Assembly: GCA_016703945.1 (NCBI GenBank)
Contig: JADJBC010000007.1
Span: 124,001 to 188,000 of the forward strand
Reading direction: 5' to 3'
Origin: Candidatus Aalborgicola danicus
GTDB lineage: Bacteria > Pseudomonadota > Gammaproteobacteria > Burkholderiales > Burkholderiaceae_C
Length of the DNA: 64,000 nucleotides
Position 1 is the first letter of the stretch, and each line of letters opens with the position of its first letter. Shown in pieces: positions 1 through 8,494 of the stretch. A program made the translations under genes and the position numbers. Under the pieces are notes generated by a model, which was not told where the DNA came from, did no database searches, and worked only from the letters and a program-made list of their open reading frames with translations.

Positions 1-652
1 GCGCCAGCACCTGGTTCATGTCCAGGCCCAACTGCGACAGGCGCTTGTGCGAAATCTCGATGTACAGCTTTTCGTCCTGCACACCCATCAGCTCGACCTT
101 GTTCACGTCGGTCACACGCAGCAACTTCTGGCGCACGTCGTCGGCGAAGGATTTGACTTCGGCATCCGAAAAACCGTCGGCCTCCAGCGCGTAAATCACA
201 CCGAATACATCGCCAAACTCGTCATTGAAAAATGGCCCCTGCACGCCTGCGGGCAACGTGCCCCGGATGTCCCCCACCTTCTTACGCACCGTGTACCAGA
301 TGTTGGAAACTTCGGCGGCGCGGGTCGAGTCCTTCACCTGGAACAGGATGGTGGTTTCGCCGGGCTTGGAATAACTTCGGATCTTGTCGGCGTTGGGCAC
401 TTCCTGCAAGGTGCGCTCCACCTTGTCGGCCACCTGCTCGGCCATCTGTTGCGCCGTGGCGCCGGGCCAGAAGGCGCGCACCACCATCAGGCGAAAGGTA
501 AAGGGTGGGTCCTCATCTTGCCCGAGTTGGAAAAACGCATTGGTGCCCAGCACCATCAGCACAATCATCAGAAAGCGTGTCAGCGGCGCGTGGTCAATCG
601 CCCAGCGCGACAGGTTGAACCCTTTTTCAGGGTGCAGGTGTTGGTCTTTCAT
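1..652 (-). CDS. RND efflux permease, N-terminal part (truncated by window edge)
   Basis: Inner-membrane permease of the resistance-nodulation-division (AcrB/MexB-like) family, which exports substrates from the inner membrane or periplasm using the proton gradient. About 217 residues are visible from the ATG at 652. They contain a cytosolic N-terminus, the first transmembrane helix (LTRFLMIVLMVLGTNAFF), the motif 'EDPPF' typical of this family, and the start of the porter domain ('WPGATAQQMAEQV'). The C-terminus lies beyond base 1. It starts 7 nt downstream of the adaptor stop codon, so the two are co-transcribed. The 'QDEDPPFTFR' signature suggests a multidrug pump of the subgroup next to AcrB rather than a metal (CusA) pump. 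Substrate unknown. Confidence 0.93.
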   Translation of the reverse strand, partial: MKDQHLHPEKGFNLSRWAIDHAPLTRFLMIVLMVLGTNAFFQLGQDEDPPFTFRLMVVRAFWPGATAQQMAEQVADKVERTLQEVPNADKIRSYSKPGETTILFQVKDSTRAAEVSNIWYTVRKKVGDIRGTLPAGVQGPFFNDEFGDVFGVIYALEADGFSDAEVKSFADDVRQKLLRVTDVNKVELMGVQDEKLYIEISHKRLSQLGLDMNQVLA

Positions 653-659
653 GGTGCGC

Positions 660-1841
660 TCACTTAGCAACGGTAGCACTGGCGGGCGCGGCCACAGTCG
701 AAGCGGAAGTTGCTATTGATTGCATAGCGGCTTGCGCAGCATTCACAGGGGCTAAAGTGGTTTTTTCCTTATAGACTGTGACCTTCTGGCCTGGTGACAA
801 CACATGCACTCCGGCCGCCACCACCTGCATGCCGGGCTGCAGGCCACCCGCCACCACCACATCATTGCCATCGGCTGTGGCGATCTGAATGGGCTGCAGC
901 TTCACGGTCATGCTGGCGGTGTCCAGCACCCACACGGCGGAAGACTGTCCATCCTGGCGCAGCGCGCTGGTGGGCAACTTGATGACTTGGACACCGCTGC
1001 GGTCCAGCGCCTGCGGCATGACCGTCACGGTGGCGCCCAATGCCAATGCGTCCTTGGTAGGCAGCGACACCTTGACGGCGAACGTGCGTGTCACCGGGTC
1101 TGCGCTGGCGGCCACCTCGCGCACCACACCGCGGACAGACGCTTGCGCGCCCCAGGCCCGCACCTCCACGCCCGAACCCGACTTGATCTGGGCCACCTTG
1201 TCCTCGGGCACCGCAAACACCACGTCACGTGGACCGTCCTGGGCAATACGCACCACGGGTGTACCGGCAGCCACTACCTGGCCCGGCTCAGCCTCCACGG
1301 CGGTCACCACGCCCGACACATCTGCCACCAGCGTGGTGTACGCCGCCTGGTTGCCCTGTGCAGACCCTTGCGCCTGGGCCTGGTCCAGTTGGGCCTGGGC
1401 CGCTTTCAGTGCAGCGTCGCGCCGCTCTAGCTCGGCACCGCTAATGAAATTCTGGTCACGCAATTCCTTGTAGCGCTTGAAATCCGCCGCGGCCAAATCG
1501 CGGTTGGTCAGGGCAGCGGTCACTTGCGCTTTGGCCGCCTGGGCAGCCAGTTGATAGTCCTGCGGGTCCAACTGCGCCAGGATCGCGCCGGCTTTCACCC
1601 GCTGACCCAACTCGACCTGGCGGCGCACAATCTTGCCACCCACCCGAAAGCCCAGCCTCGACTCCACCCGGGCCCGCACCTCGCCCGCAAACTCGCCACC
1701 GGCCCGCATGCCTTCGACCCCCACGGTCAGGACCTTGACGGCACGAATGGGCTCCGCGGAAGGAACGGGCTTGGAGCAGGCGCCCAAGAGAAAGGCGGCT
1801 GCGATAAGTGTCAGCGCGGTGGGAAAGAGTTTGGAATGCAT
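660..1841 (-). CDS. RND efflux periplasmic adaptor (membrane fusion protein), lipoprotein
   Basis: Periplasmic adaptor of 393 residues linking the downstream RND permease to an outer-membrane channel. The start at 1841 is chosen because it gives a lipoprotein signal peptide (MHSKLFPTALTLIAAAFLLG then lipobox LGAC), with Cys as the acylated residue. A longer in-frame extension exists but runs through the promoter. The order is beta-barrel start ('ESRLGFRVGGKI'), lipoyl half-motifs ('GQRVKAGAILAQLDPQDY' and 'AEPGQVVAAGTPVV'), an alpha hairpin between them, and barrel and membrane-proximal domains. The last ~35 codons contain a copy of the 50-bp dispersed repeat (710-758) coding for 'LAPVNAAQAAMQSIAT', so this tail is probably not part of the ancestral fold. 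Confidence 0.93.
   Translation of the reverse strand: MHSKLFPTALTLIAAAFLLGACSKPVPSAEPIRAVKVLTVGVEGMRAGGEFAGEVRARVESRLGFRVGGKIVRRQVELGQRVKAGAILAQLDPQDYQLAAQAAKAQVTAALTNRDLAAADFKRYKELRDQNFISGAELERRDAALKAAQAQLDQAQAQGSAQGNQAAYTTLVADVSGVVTAVEAEPGQVVAAGTPVVRIAQDGPRDVVFAVPEDKVAQIKSGSGVEVRAWGAQASVRGVVREVAASADPVTRTFAVKVSLPTKDALALGATVTVMPQALDRSGVQVIKLPTSALRQDGQSSAVWVLDTASMTVKLQPIQIATADGNDVVVAGGLQPGMQVVAAGVHVLSPGQKVTVYKEKTTLAPVNAAQAAMQSIATSASTVAAPASATVAK
710..758 (+). repeat. 50-bp dispersed repeat, copy A (inside the adaptor gene)
   Basis: Matches the family pattern TTGCTAT - ATAGC - GCGCA - CAGGGGCTAAAG. It lies antisense within the 3' end of the efflux adaptor gene and is translated as LAPVNAAQAAMQSIA. 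It is one of nine copies in the window. Confidence 0.75.
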
Positions 1842-1879
1842 GGCAGGGCGGTGGTTTAACTGAACGGAATGGTATTTGT

Positions 1880-1928
1880 TTAATGACCAGATGGTTAGTA
1901 ATTTAATATGGATGAGAATTCCTGTCAA
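1880..1928 (-). promoter_or_regulatory. Promoter and palindromic operator of the RND efflux operon
   Basis: On the minus strand a perfect -35 TTGACA (complement of 1923-1928) is followed after 17 nt by TAAATT (complement of 1900-1905, 4/6 to the -10 consensus). A 22-bp dyad at 1880-1901 (half-site TTAxTxACCA, mirrored as TGGTxAxTAA) overlaps the -10 and the expected start point. Transcription would begin near 1893, about 50 nt before the adaptor ATG. The position over the start site is that of a repressor operator, and a TetR/AcrR-type regulator is the usual owner for such pumps. No regulator gene lies in the window. Confidence 0.6.
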
Positions 1929-1982
1929 CTGGAAAAGTGATTTCGCTCCGGTTATTGTTTTAGTTTTTGGGATTTTTGTAGT

Positions 1983-2343
1983 CCCCACTCTCCCCCAACC
2001 CCTCTCGCCCCGCCGGGCGAGAGGGGGGCTAATGCGGACAGCCGATTTGGCTTCGTTGCGCCGAATACGGAATTACAGGCGAGAGGTGCGTACCCGGAAT
2101 TCAGCAGTCGCGGTTCCGAGCGCCGGGTGAGATAATTGCTATGCATTTAGGAGCTATCCACGCATATTTCACGAGGGCTCGCGGCAAGTTTTCTCAACAA
2201 CAAATTAACCACTCCACCGTATGCTCCTGGCGCTCGCTAGCCGAAATTTTCGCCGCCATCACGTTGGTACCGACCCGTATTCGGGGACCAATCGGCTCCT
2301 CTCCCCTCGCCCGGCGGGGCGAGGGGGCTGGGGGGAGTGGGGG
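1983..2343. repeat. MITE-like element with inverted GC-rich ends (REPIN-like)
   Basis: Two copies of a ~48-bp GC-rich unit face each other at 1983-2030 and 2296-2343. Each contains its own palindrome (CTCGCCCCGCCGGGCGAG and its counterpart). The inverted similarity continues inward (GCCGAATACGG near 2050, CCGTATTCGGGG near 2277). No coding capacity, and no clear target duplication at the ends. With the promoter on one side and a copy of the 50-bp repeat inside, it accounts for most of the 586-bp gap between the efflux operon and dnaE. It resembles REP/REPIN or MITE sequences. Confidence 0.6.
2135..2184 (+). repeat. 50-bp dispersed repeat, copy F (intergenic)
   Basis: Contains ATTGCTAT, GGAGCTAT and TTTCACGAGGGCTCGCGGC in the family order. 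It lies within the MITE-like region between the efflux operon and dnaE. It is not translated. Confidence 0.75.
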
Positions 2344-2427
2344 AACACACCCTCCCGGAGGACCCTTTCGAGTATCTCAACTCCCTTCAGGCTACAAGGC
2401 AATTTTGACCAGACCCTTTAAAAAAAC

Positions 2428-5400
2428 TCAGTCATAAGCAATCACCGCTTTACCCTGATCCGCCTGCGCCCGCCACCCCGCCAGCGCGGCATCGCTGGGG
2501 TAAAACCGCGCGTTTTCTCCCAACTGCAATTCAGCGATGGCACCGGTGCAAACCGCTTGGGGATCAATCGCACCAGCCGCCTCATCAGCGCCAAGCTGGG
2601 CTCCGTCAATCACCCGCTGTACCGCCAAGCGCACCGCCAGCCCCCGCACCAACTCACCCTGTTCGGTCTGCTCGCGCTTGGCTGGGAACTCCCTTACCAA
2701 GCGGGCCACGTCCGGCCCCGGAGCGCTTCCTGTCGCATTCACCGCCACCCGCAGGTACTTGCCAAAGCGGCAGCGCGCCTGCTCCAGATCCCAGACCTGG
2801 GTGATGGTCAGCTGCTTGCCGCCGGAGAAGCGGTCATCGCGCACCTTGCCCATGACGATGATGAGTTCGTCGTCCTTGAACAAATGTTTGTTGGCGGCGA
2901 TCAGCTCTTCCTCGGCCCGCGCATCGATCATCGCGGACTTGTCGTCCAGCTTGAACAGCGCCAGCTTGCCGCGCTGGCCATTGATGACACGGAAATCGGT
3001 GACGATGCCGGCCAGCAGCTGCGGCTCGCGCGTGTCGATCAGCTCTTCAATCGGGCGTTTGGCAAAACGGCGCACCTCCAGCGTCACTTCGTCAAACAAA
3101 TGGCCGGACAGGTAGAAGCCGACCGCCGTTTTCTCATAGGTCAGCCGCTCTTTGATGCCCCAGGGCATCACGTCCACCAGATCGGGCTCTTGTGTACTGG
3201 AGCCGTGGTCGTCTTCACCGCCCATGTCGAACAGGCCGTGCTGGTTGGCATTGGCCGCGCTGGCGGCCGCAAAGTCAAAGGCCCGGTCAATGGACGCCGA
3301 CAGCGACGCGCGGTTGAGCTGCAGCGTATCAAATGCGCCGGCCTTGATCAGCGCGTCCACGCAGCGCTTGTTCAGGCGGCTACGGTCCACGCGGCGGGCA
3401 AAGTCAAACAGGCTGGTGAACGGGCCTGCTTCACCCGTGGGGCCCTTGCCTTCGCGCGCCGCCACAATCGCGTCAATGGCCTGCTGGCCCGTGCCCTTGA
3501 TGGCGCCCAGGCCGTAACGAATCTCTTTGTTGGAGATGGGCTCAAACCGATGCCGGCCACGGTTGATATTCGGCGGCTCAAAGCTCAGGCCCATCTTCTC
3601 CGCGTCTTCAAACAAGACTTTGAGCTTGTCGGTGTCGTCCATTTCCACCGTCATGTTGGCGCAGAAGAACTCGGCCGTGTAGTGCACCTTGATCCAGCCG
3701 GTGTGGTAGGCCAGCAGCGAATAGGCGGCAGCGTGCGACTTATTGAAGCCGTAGCCCGCAAACTTTTCCATCAGGTCGAAAACCTCGTCGGCTTTTTCTT
3801 CGCTGATGTCGTTCTTGGCGGCACCCGCGCGGAAGATGCTACGGTGTTCCGCCATCTCCTCGGCCTTCTTCTTGCCCATGGCGCGGCGCAGCATGTCGGC
3901 GCCGCCCAGCGAGTAGCCGCCCAGAATCTGCGCGGTCTGCATGACCTGTTCCTGGTAGACCATGATGCCGTAGGTCTCACTCAGCATCTCGGCGACCAAG
4001 GGGTGCGGGTATTCAATCTCTTCGCGCCCATGTTTGCGCGCCACGAAGCTGGGAATCAGGTCCATGGGGCCTGGGCGGTACAGCGCATTTAATGCAATCA
4101 GATCCTCCAGGCGCGACGGTTTGGCGTCCTTCAGCATGCGCTGCATGCCGGTACTTTCGAACTGGAACACGGCCTCGGTTTTTCCGTCGGCGAACAGCTT
4201 GTAAACCTTTGCGTCGTCCAACGGCAGGTTCTCGTAGGCAAACTTCTCCTGCCCCGGGTGGCGCTGCTTGATGAACTCGCGCGCGATTTCCAGAATGGTC
4301 AACGTGGCCAGGCCCAAAAAGTCGAACTTCACCAGGCCAATGGCCTCCACGTCGTCCTTGTCGTACTGGCTGACAGCCGATTCACTGCCCGGCTGCTGGT
4401 ACAGCGGGCAAAAGTCGGTCAGCTTGCCCGGTGCGATCAACACACCCCCGGCGTGCATGCCGATGTTGCGGGTCATGCCCTCCAGCTTGCGGGCCATTTC
4501 CAGCAGGGTCTTGACGTCTTCCTCCTTGGCTTCACGCTCCGCCAATATTGGCTCCGCCTCACTGGCGTAGACATACTTATCGTTCTTCTTGCCGTCAGTG
4601 GGTGGTAATTGCAGCGTGACGTTGGTGCCGGGCTTGTTGGGAATGAGTTTGCTGATGCCATCGCAAAACATGTAGGGCATGTCCAACACGCGGCCCACGT
4701 CGCGGATGACGCCGCGCGCGGCCATGGTGCCGAAAGTGGCAATCTGGCTCACGGCGTCTTTGCCGTATTTGTCTTTGACGTAATCGATGACCAGGTTGCG
4801 GTTGGTCTGGCAGAAGTCGATGTCGAAGTCGGGCATGGACACCCGCTCGGGGTTCAGGAAACGCTCGAACAGCAGCTTGTAACGGATCGGGTCCAGGTCA
4901 GTAATTTTCAGCGCATAGGCCACCAGCGATCCGGCACCGGAGCCGCGCCCCGGCCCCACCGGGCAGCCGTTGTTCTTGGCCCAGTTGATGAAGTCGCCCA
5001 CGATCAAAAAGTAGCCGGGGAAGCCCATCTTCAAAATGGTGCCAATCTCGAACTCCAGGCGCTCCACGTAAACGGGCATCTGGGCATTGCGCTCGGCTTC
5101 CACTGGGTACAGGTGCGCCATGCGCTCTTTCAAACCTTCGTGGGACGCGTAGCGAAAGTACTCGTCCGGCGTCATGCGCTCGCCGTTGACCAGCGGCGTG
5201 GGGAATTCCGGCAGATAGTTTTTGCCCAGCACCAAGGTCAGGCTGCAGCGCTTGGCAATTTCCAGCGTGTTGGCCAAGGCCGATGGAATATCGGCGAACA
5301 GCGCTTCCATCTGCTCGGTGGACTTGAAATACTGCTCACGTGTGAACTTGCGAACACGCTTGGCATTGCCCAGAATCTCGCCATCTGCAATGCAGACGCG

Positions 5401-6036
5401 TGCCTCGTGGGCTTCAAAGTCATCGGGCGTGGTGAATTGCACCGGGTGGGTGGCGACCACGGGCAGATGGATGCGGGCCGCCAGTTGCACGGCGGCAATC
5501 ACTTGGGCTTCGTCATCGGTACGGCCGGCACGCTGCAGTTCCAGATAAAAACGGTGGGGGAATACGCCGCCCAGTTGCAGCGCCAATTCTCGTGCGCGAG
5601 CTTCATCACCCTGCACCAAGGCTTGGCCCACCGGCCCGGCCTGTGCGCCTGAGAGTGCAATCAAGCCCTCGTTCAACTCCTGCAACCACGCCAGCTTGAT
5701 GACGGCCTGGTTTTTGACAATGTTTTGGGTGTAACCGCGGGCAAGCAACTCGGACAGGTTCAAATAACCCTGCTTGTTTTGCACCAACAACACCATGCGT
5801 GACAGGGCTGTGGTCTCGCCGCCCAGGCCTTCCAGAAAAATCTCGACCCCGATGATGGGTTTGGTGCCCTTGGCGCGTGCCTGCTTGTAAAACTTGATGG
5901 CGCCAAACAGGTTGCTCAGGTCGGTGATGGCTAAAGCGGGCTGGCCATCGGCCACCGCCGCGGCTACAACATCATCGATACGGTTGGTTCCGTCCACGAC
6001 GGAAAATTCGGTGTGCAGGCGCAGGTGTACAAACAT
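2428..6036 (-). CDS. dnaE: DNA polymerase III alpha subunit
   Basis: Catalytic subunit of the replicative polymerase, 1202 residues (E. coli 1160). The start at 6036 is chosen because the protein then begins MFVHLRLHTEFSVVDG, the conserved start of the PHP domain. Upstream in-frame codons are not conserved in character. Domains in order: PHP (about 1-270), palm and thumb with 'GPGRGSGAGSLVAY' and catalytic aspartates in 'MPDFDIDF' (D403/D405), fingers ('YRPGPMDLIP', 'YQEQVM'), helix-hairpin-helix and OB domain ('LLAGIVTDFRVINGQRGK'). Divergent from trhO with a 74-bp gap. No frameshift seen. Confidence 0.98.
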   Translation of the reverse strand: MFVHLRLHTEFSVVDGTNRIDDVVAAAVADGQPALAITDLSNLFGAIKFYKQARAKGTKPIIGVEIFLEGLGGETTALSRMVLLVQNKQGYLNLSELLARGYTQNIVKNQAVIKLAWLQELNEGLIALSGAQAGPVGQALVQGDEARARELALQLGGVFPHRFYLELQRAGRTDDEAQVIAAVQLAARIHLPVVATHPVQFTTPDDFEAHEARVCIADGEILGNAKRVRKFTREQYFKSTEQMEALFADIPSALANTLEIAKRCSLTLVLGKNYLPEFPTPLVNGERMTPDEYFRYASHEGLKERMAHLYPVEAERNAQMPVYVERLEFEIGTILKMGFPGYFLIVGDFINWAKNNGCPVGPGRGSGAGSLVAYALKITDLDPIRYKLLFERFLNPERVSMPDFDIDFCQTNRNLVIDYVKDKYGKDAVSQIATFGTMAARGVIRDVGRVLDMPYMFCDGISKLIPNKPGTNVTLQLPPTDGKKNDKYVYASEAEPILAEREAKEEDVKTLLEMARKLEGMTRNIGMHAGGVLIAPGKLTDFCPLYQQPGSESAVSQYDKDDVEAIGLVKFDFLGLATLTILEIAREFIKQRHPGQEKFAYENLPLDDAKVYKLFADGKTEAVFQFESTGMQRMLKDAKPSRLEDLIALNALYRPGPMDLIPSFVARKHGREEIEYPHPLVAEMLSETYGIMVYQEQVMQTAQILGGYSLGGADMLRRAMGKKKAEEMAEHRSIFRAGAAKNDISEEKADEVFDLMEKFAGYGFNKSHAAAYSLLAYHTGWIKVHYTAEFFCANMTVEMDDTDKLKVLFEDAEKMGLSFEPPNINRGRHRFEPISNKEIRYGLGAIKGTGQQAIDAIVAAREGKGPTGEAGPFTSLFDFARRVDRSRLNKRCVDALIKAGAFDTLQLNRASLSASIDRAFDFAAASAANANQHGLFDMGGEDDHGSSTQEPDLVDVMPWGIKERLTYEKTAVGFYLSGHLFDEVTLEVRRFAKRPIEELIDTREPQLLAGIVTDFRVINGQRGKLALFKLDDKSAMIDARAEEELIAANKHLFKDDELIIVMGKVRDDRFSGGKQLTITQVWDLEQARCRFGKYLRVAVNATGSAPGPDVARLVREFPAKREQTEQGELVRGLAVRLAVQRVIDGAQLGADEAAGAIDPQAVCTGAIAELQLGENARFYPSDAALAGWRAQADQGKAVIAYD

Positions 6037-6110
6037 CCGGGGATTGTAGGTTGGGGATGGCCCCCACGCTCCGCCGTTGCGCGGGTCGCTGCCCCGTAAA
6101 ATCGCCGGCC

Positions 6111-6860
6111 ATGAACGCCGTCCTGAACATCTCCGCTTACAAATTTGTCCCCTTGCCCGACGCAACGGTGTTATGCGAGCGCCTGTTGGCAATAGCGGTA
6201 GAACTCTTGCTCAAGGGAACCATTTTGCTGGCCGAGGAAGGCATTAACCTGTTTCTGGCGGGGCCTGCCTGCGACGTGCATGAATTCATGGCCCAGTTGC
6301 ACCAAGATGCACGGTTTGCCGACATTGCGCCCAAAGAAAGCTGGTCGGACACGCAACCGTTCAGAAAGATGCTGGTCAAGGTTAAAGGCGAAATCATTCG
6401 CATGAACCACCCCACCATACGCCCGGCAGAAGGCCGCGCACCCGCCGTACCAACGGCCACGGTAAAGCGCTGGCTGGACCAGGGCCACGACGACGAAGGC
6501 CGCCCCGTGGTCACACTGGACACGCGCAATGACTTTGAGGTGGACGCGGGGACCTTCGCGGGTGCGATCGACTGGCGCATCACCAGGTTCACCGAATTCC
6601 CGCAAGCCGTGCTGAACCACAAGGCCGAGCTGGAAGGCAAAACCGTGGTCAGTTTTTGTACCGGCGGCATTCGCTGCGAAAAGGCCGCCATCCTGATGCA
6701 GGGCTTGGGACTGAACCATGTCTACCAGCTGGAAGGCGGCATCCTCAAGTACTTTGAGGAAACCGACGGTTCACATTACCAAGGCAGCTGTTTCGTGTTT
6801 GACGAGCGGCGGGCCGTAGATGCCCACCTGATCCCAAACCCCGAGGCAGTGAACGGATAA
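6111..6860 (+). CDS. trhO: tRNA uridine(34) hydroxylase (rhodanese family)
   Basis: Rhodanese-domain protein of 249 residues of the YceA/UPF0176 family. In E. coli this family carries out prephenate-independent hydroxylation of U34 in tRNA, the first step to 5-methoxy- or carboxymethoxy-uridine. An N-terminal UPF0176 domain ('YKFVPLPDA', 'GTILLAEEGINLFLAG') precedes a rhodanese domain whose active loop is 'CTGGIRCEKA', with the catalytic Cys. The protein ends soon after 'QGSCFVFDERRAVD', about 100 residues shorter than E. coli TrhO, so it lacks most of the C-terminal zinc-binding extension. Start chosen at 6111 for the conserved MNAVLNISAYKFV. Confidence 0.9.
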   Translation: MNAVLNISAYKFVPLPDATVLCERLLAIAVELLLKGTILLAEEGINLFLAGPACDVHEFMAQLHQDARFADIAPKESWSDTQPFRKMLVKVKGEIIRMNHPTIRPAEGRAPAVPTATVKRWLDQGHDDEGRPVVTLDTRNDFEVDAGTFAGAIDWRITRFTEFPQAVLNHKAELEGKTVVSFCTGGIRCEKAAILMQGLGLNHVYQLEGGILKYFEETDGSHYQGSCFVFDERRAVDAHLIPNPEAVNG

Positions 6861-6876
6861 CGTGAACCGACAAGGC

Positions 6877-6964
6877 GCCTGGGCGGCGGAGCGTTCTGCG
6901 CAGGTCAAGGGGGAGCCCGCGCAGCGGGCGGAGGACACGGAGCAGAACGCTCTGCCGCCCAGGC
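6877..6964. repeat. 88-bp palindromic repeat, copy 1
   Basis: Arms of 22 nt (6877-6898 and 6943-6964, one mismatch) flank a conserved core with its own hairpin GCCCGCGCAGCGGGC. It lies between the convergent genes trhO and the flavodoxin-like gene. The core is nearly identical to that of the copy at 42267-42354, while the arms differ in sequence but stay complementary. Confidence 0.8.
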
Positions 6965-6995
6965 TCCGTGCGACTTCGCAGCAAAAAGGTAGAAG

Positions 6996-7045
6996 TGTGC
7001 TTCCTTTTCTATAGCTGCTACCGCTTATTCCACGAGGGCTAGCGG
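6996..7045 (+). repeat. 50-bp dispersed repeat, copy E (intergenic)
   Basis: Carries CTATAGCTGCTA and TTATTCCACGAGGGCTAGCGGC; the left end is degenerate. It lies just downstream of the flavodoxin-like gene, next to the 88-bp palindrome. Confidence 0.75.
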
Positions 7046-7054
7046 CATATTCCG

Positions 7055-7603
7055 CTACTTATTTCCCGCCAGCAGGGCAATCCGTGCACCAAACAAGCGC
7101 CCGGTTTCCAGGTCGCCCGCGTTCATCTCTTCACCGCTCGCATCGCCCGGCGTCTGGGCCATGGGGCCAGCGCTGGAGGCCAGGTAGTTCACATCGCTGC
7201 GTAGCGAGGCCTTGGTGTTGTTGTAATTGTGGCCAGTGCCGACCCAAATGCCGCCGTGCTGCATGGCCAACGTCATGAAGTAATGCAAGGTGGAGTGTTT
7301 GTCACCATTGACGTTGGCACTGGCAGTGAAGCCGCCAAAGATCTTGTCTTTCCACTCCTGGGTGTACCAGGGCTTGCTGCTGGCATCGGCAAACTTTTTG
7401 AACTGCCAGCTCACGCTGCCCATATAGGTGGGTGAGCCGAAAATAATAGCGTCGGCTGCGGCCAGCGTTTCCCAGCCACCGGCGGGAAGGTTTCCGTCGG
7501 CATCAATCGCCAGCAACTCGGCCCCAGCGCCTTGGGCCACGGATTGGGCCAGGCGCTGTGTGTGCCCATAACCCGAATGAAAAACAACGACTACCTTTGC
7601 CAT
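7055..7603 (-). CDS. Flavodoxin-fold NAD(P)H:quinone oxidoreductase-like protein (WrbA-like)
   Basis: Flavodoxin-like protein of 182 residues expected to bind FMN. The phosphate loop is 'HSGYGHTQRLA' at residues 9-19. The isoalloxazine-contacting loops are 'GSPTYMGSVSWQFKKF' and 'TASANVNGDK', followed by 'GGIWVGTG'. This matches the NAD(P)H-dependent oxidoreductase / WrbA group, which carries out two-electron quinone reduction in the cytosol. It lies downstream of pirin on the same strand, 40 nt away, and both may be under the divergent LysR regulator. WrbA proper is usually about 200 residues, so this is a family-level call. Confidence 0.85.
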   Translation of the reverse strand: MAKVVVVFHSGYGHTQRLAQSVAQGAGAELLAIDADGNLPAGGWETLAAADAIIFGSPTYMGSVSWQFKKFADASSKPWYTQEWKDKIFGGFTASANVNGDKHSTLHYFMTLAMQHGGIWVGTGHNYNNTKASLRSDVNYLASSAGPMAQTPGDASGEEMNAGDLETGRLFGARIALLAGNK

Positions 7604-7643
7604 CTCGATACCTTTTGAAAAGATTGATACAAAAAAACTGAAA

Positions 7644-8345
7644 TCAGGCGCTCAGATCAAAAACCAGCACTTCCGCGCCCGTGGCCTGGTCCAGTCGCAA
7701 TGTGTCTTCCTGCGCCAGCAAGGCCGCGTCACCTGCGGACAACACTACCCCATTGACCGCAATCGCACCCCGTACCAGATGCACATAGGCCTTGCGGGCA
7801 GGGTCCAGCGCCAAGCTGGCAGTCTGTGCGGCGTCCATAAGACCGCTGTACATGCGGGCATCGGCATGGATCAGCACCGAGTCTTGTGCGCCATCCGGTG
7901 ACGCCACCAGGCGCAACACGCCCTGCTTTTGCTCGGTCGGCACGGTCTTTTGGTCATAGCTGGGAGCGATACCCTTCACGTTGGGCTCGATCCAGATTTG
8001 AAAAAAGTGCGTGGTCTGGTCGGGTGCATGGTTGAACTCGCTGTGCTGCACGCCGCGCCCGGCACTCATTCGCTGCACATCACCCGGCGGGATGCCTTTG
8101 ATGTTGCCCATGCTGTCTTTGTGCGCCAGCTCACCGGAAATCACATAACTGATGATTTCCATATCGCGGTGGCCATGGGTGCCAAACCCCGTACCGGGCG
8201 CGATGCGGTCTTCATTGATGACCCGCAAGTTGCCCCAGCCCATGTGCGCAGAGTCGTAATAACCGGCAAACGAAAAACTGTGGAAGGACTTGAGCCAACC
8301 GTGGTCGGCATAACCGCGATCTGCTGATTTGCGCAGGGTCAACAT
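7644..8345 (-). CDS. Pirin family protein (YhaK/YhhW-like)
   Basis: Bicupin of 233 residues. The N-terminal cupin has the metal-binding set 'GTHGHRDMEIISYV' and 'ELAHKDSMGN', as in quercetinase-active pirins such as YhhW. The start at 8345 is supported by a Shine-Dalgarno AAGGAG just upstream and by the conserved start MLTLRKSADRGYADHGW. The reaction in vivo is unknown. E. coli YhaK, the closest known context, is oxidant-sensitive and sits next to LysR-type yhaJ, as here. The divergent LysR gene is therefore the likely regulator. Confidence 0.92.
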   Translation of the reverse strand: MLTLRKSADRGYADHGWLKSFHSFSFAGYYDSAHMGWGNLRVINEDRIAPGTGFGTHGHRDMEIISYVISGELAHKDSMGNIKGIPPGDVQRMSAGRGVQHSEFNHAPDQTTHFFQIWIEPNVKGIAPSYDQKTVPTEQKQGVLRLVASPDGAQDSVLIHADARMYSGLMDAAQTASLALDPARKAYVHLVRGAIAVNGVVLSAGDAALLAQEDTLRLDQATGAEVLVFDLSA

Positions 8346-8494
8346 AACAATCTCCTTGTTGTTCGGGGTCCGCCCGTGAGACCTGGCGCAATAAGACGCC
8401 GGGTGATACTCAAACTTTAGGGCCGGCACGGTCCATTTCCATCCACGGTGATTGATGGCATCATTCAAATAATTTCAGTTTAAGACACCATTCC
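8346..8494. promoter_or_regulatory. Divergent control region, pirin / LysR regulator
   Basis: 149-bp gap between two divergent genes. An 11-bp perfect palindrome TGATGGCATCA lies at 8453-8463, with AT-rich flanks (ATTCAAATAATTTC) next to the regulator start. LysR proteins typically bind such dyads in the shared promoter. The site is a candidate only, and no clear -35/-10 pair was identified. Confidence 0.35.

Noticed and set aside
1952..2146. Small minus-strand frame upstream of the efflux operon
   Set aside because: It is a translation of the MITE-like GC-rich repeat unit and has no RBS or family.
2557..4092. Long + strand open frame opposite dnaE (511 codons)
   Set aside because: Composition follows from the GC-rich codons of dnaE on the other strand, with no domain, RBS or independent support. 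The same reasoning applies to 4609-5652, 12073-13305, 14119-16020, 38700-40388, 46933-48960 and 49087-50514.
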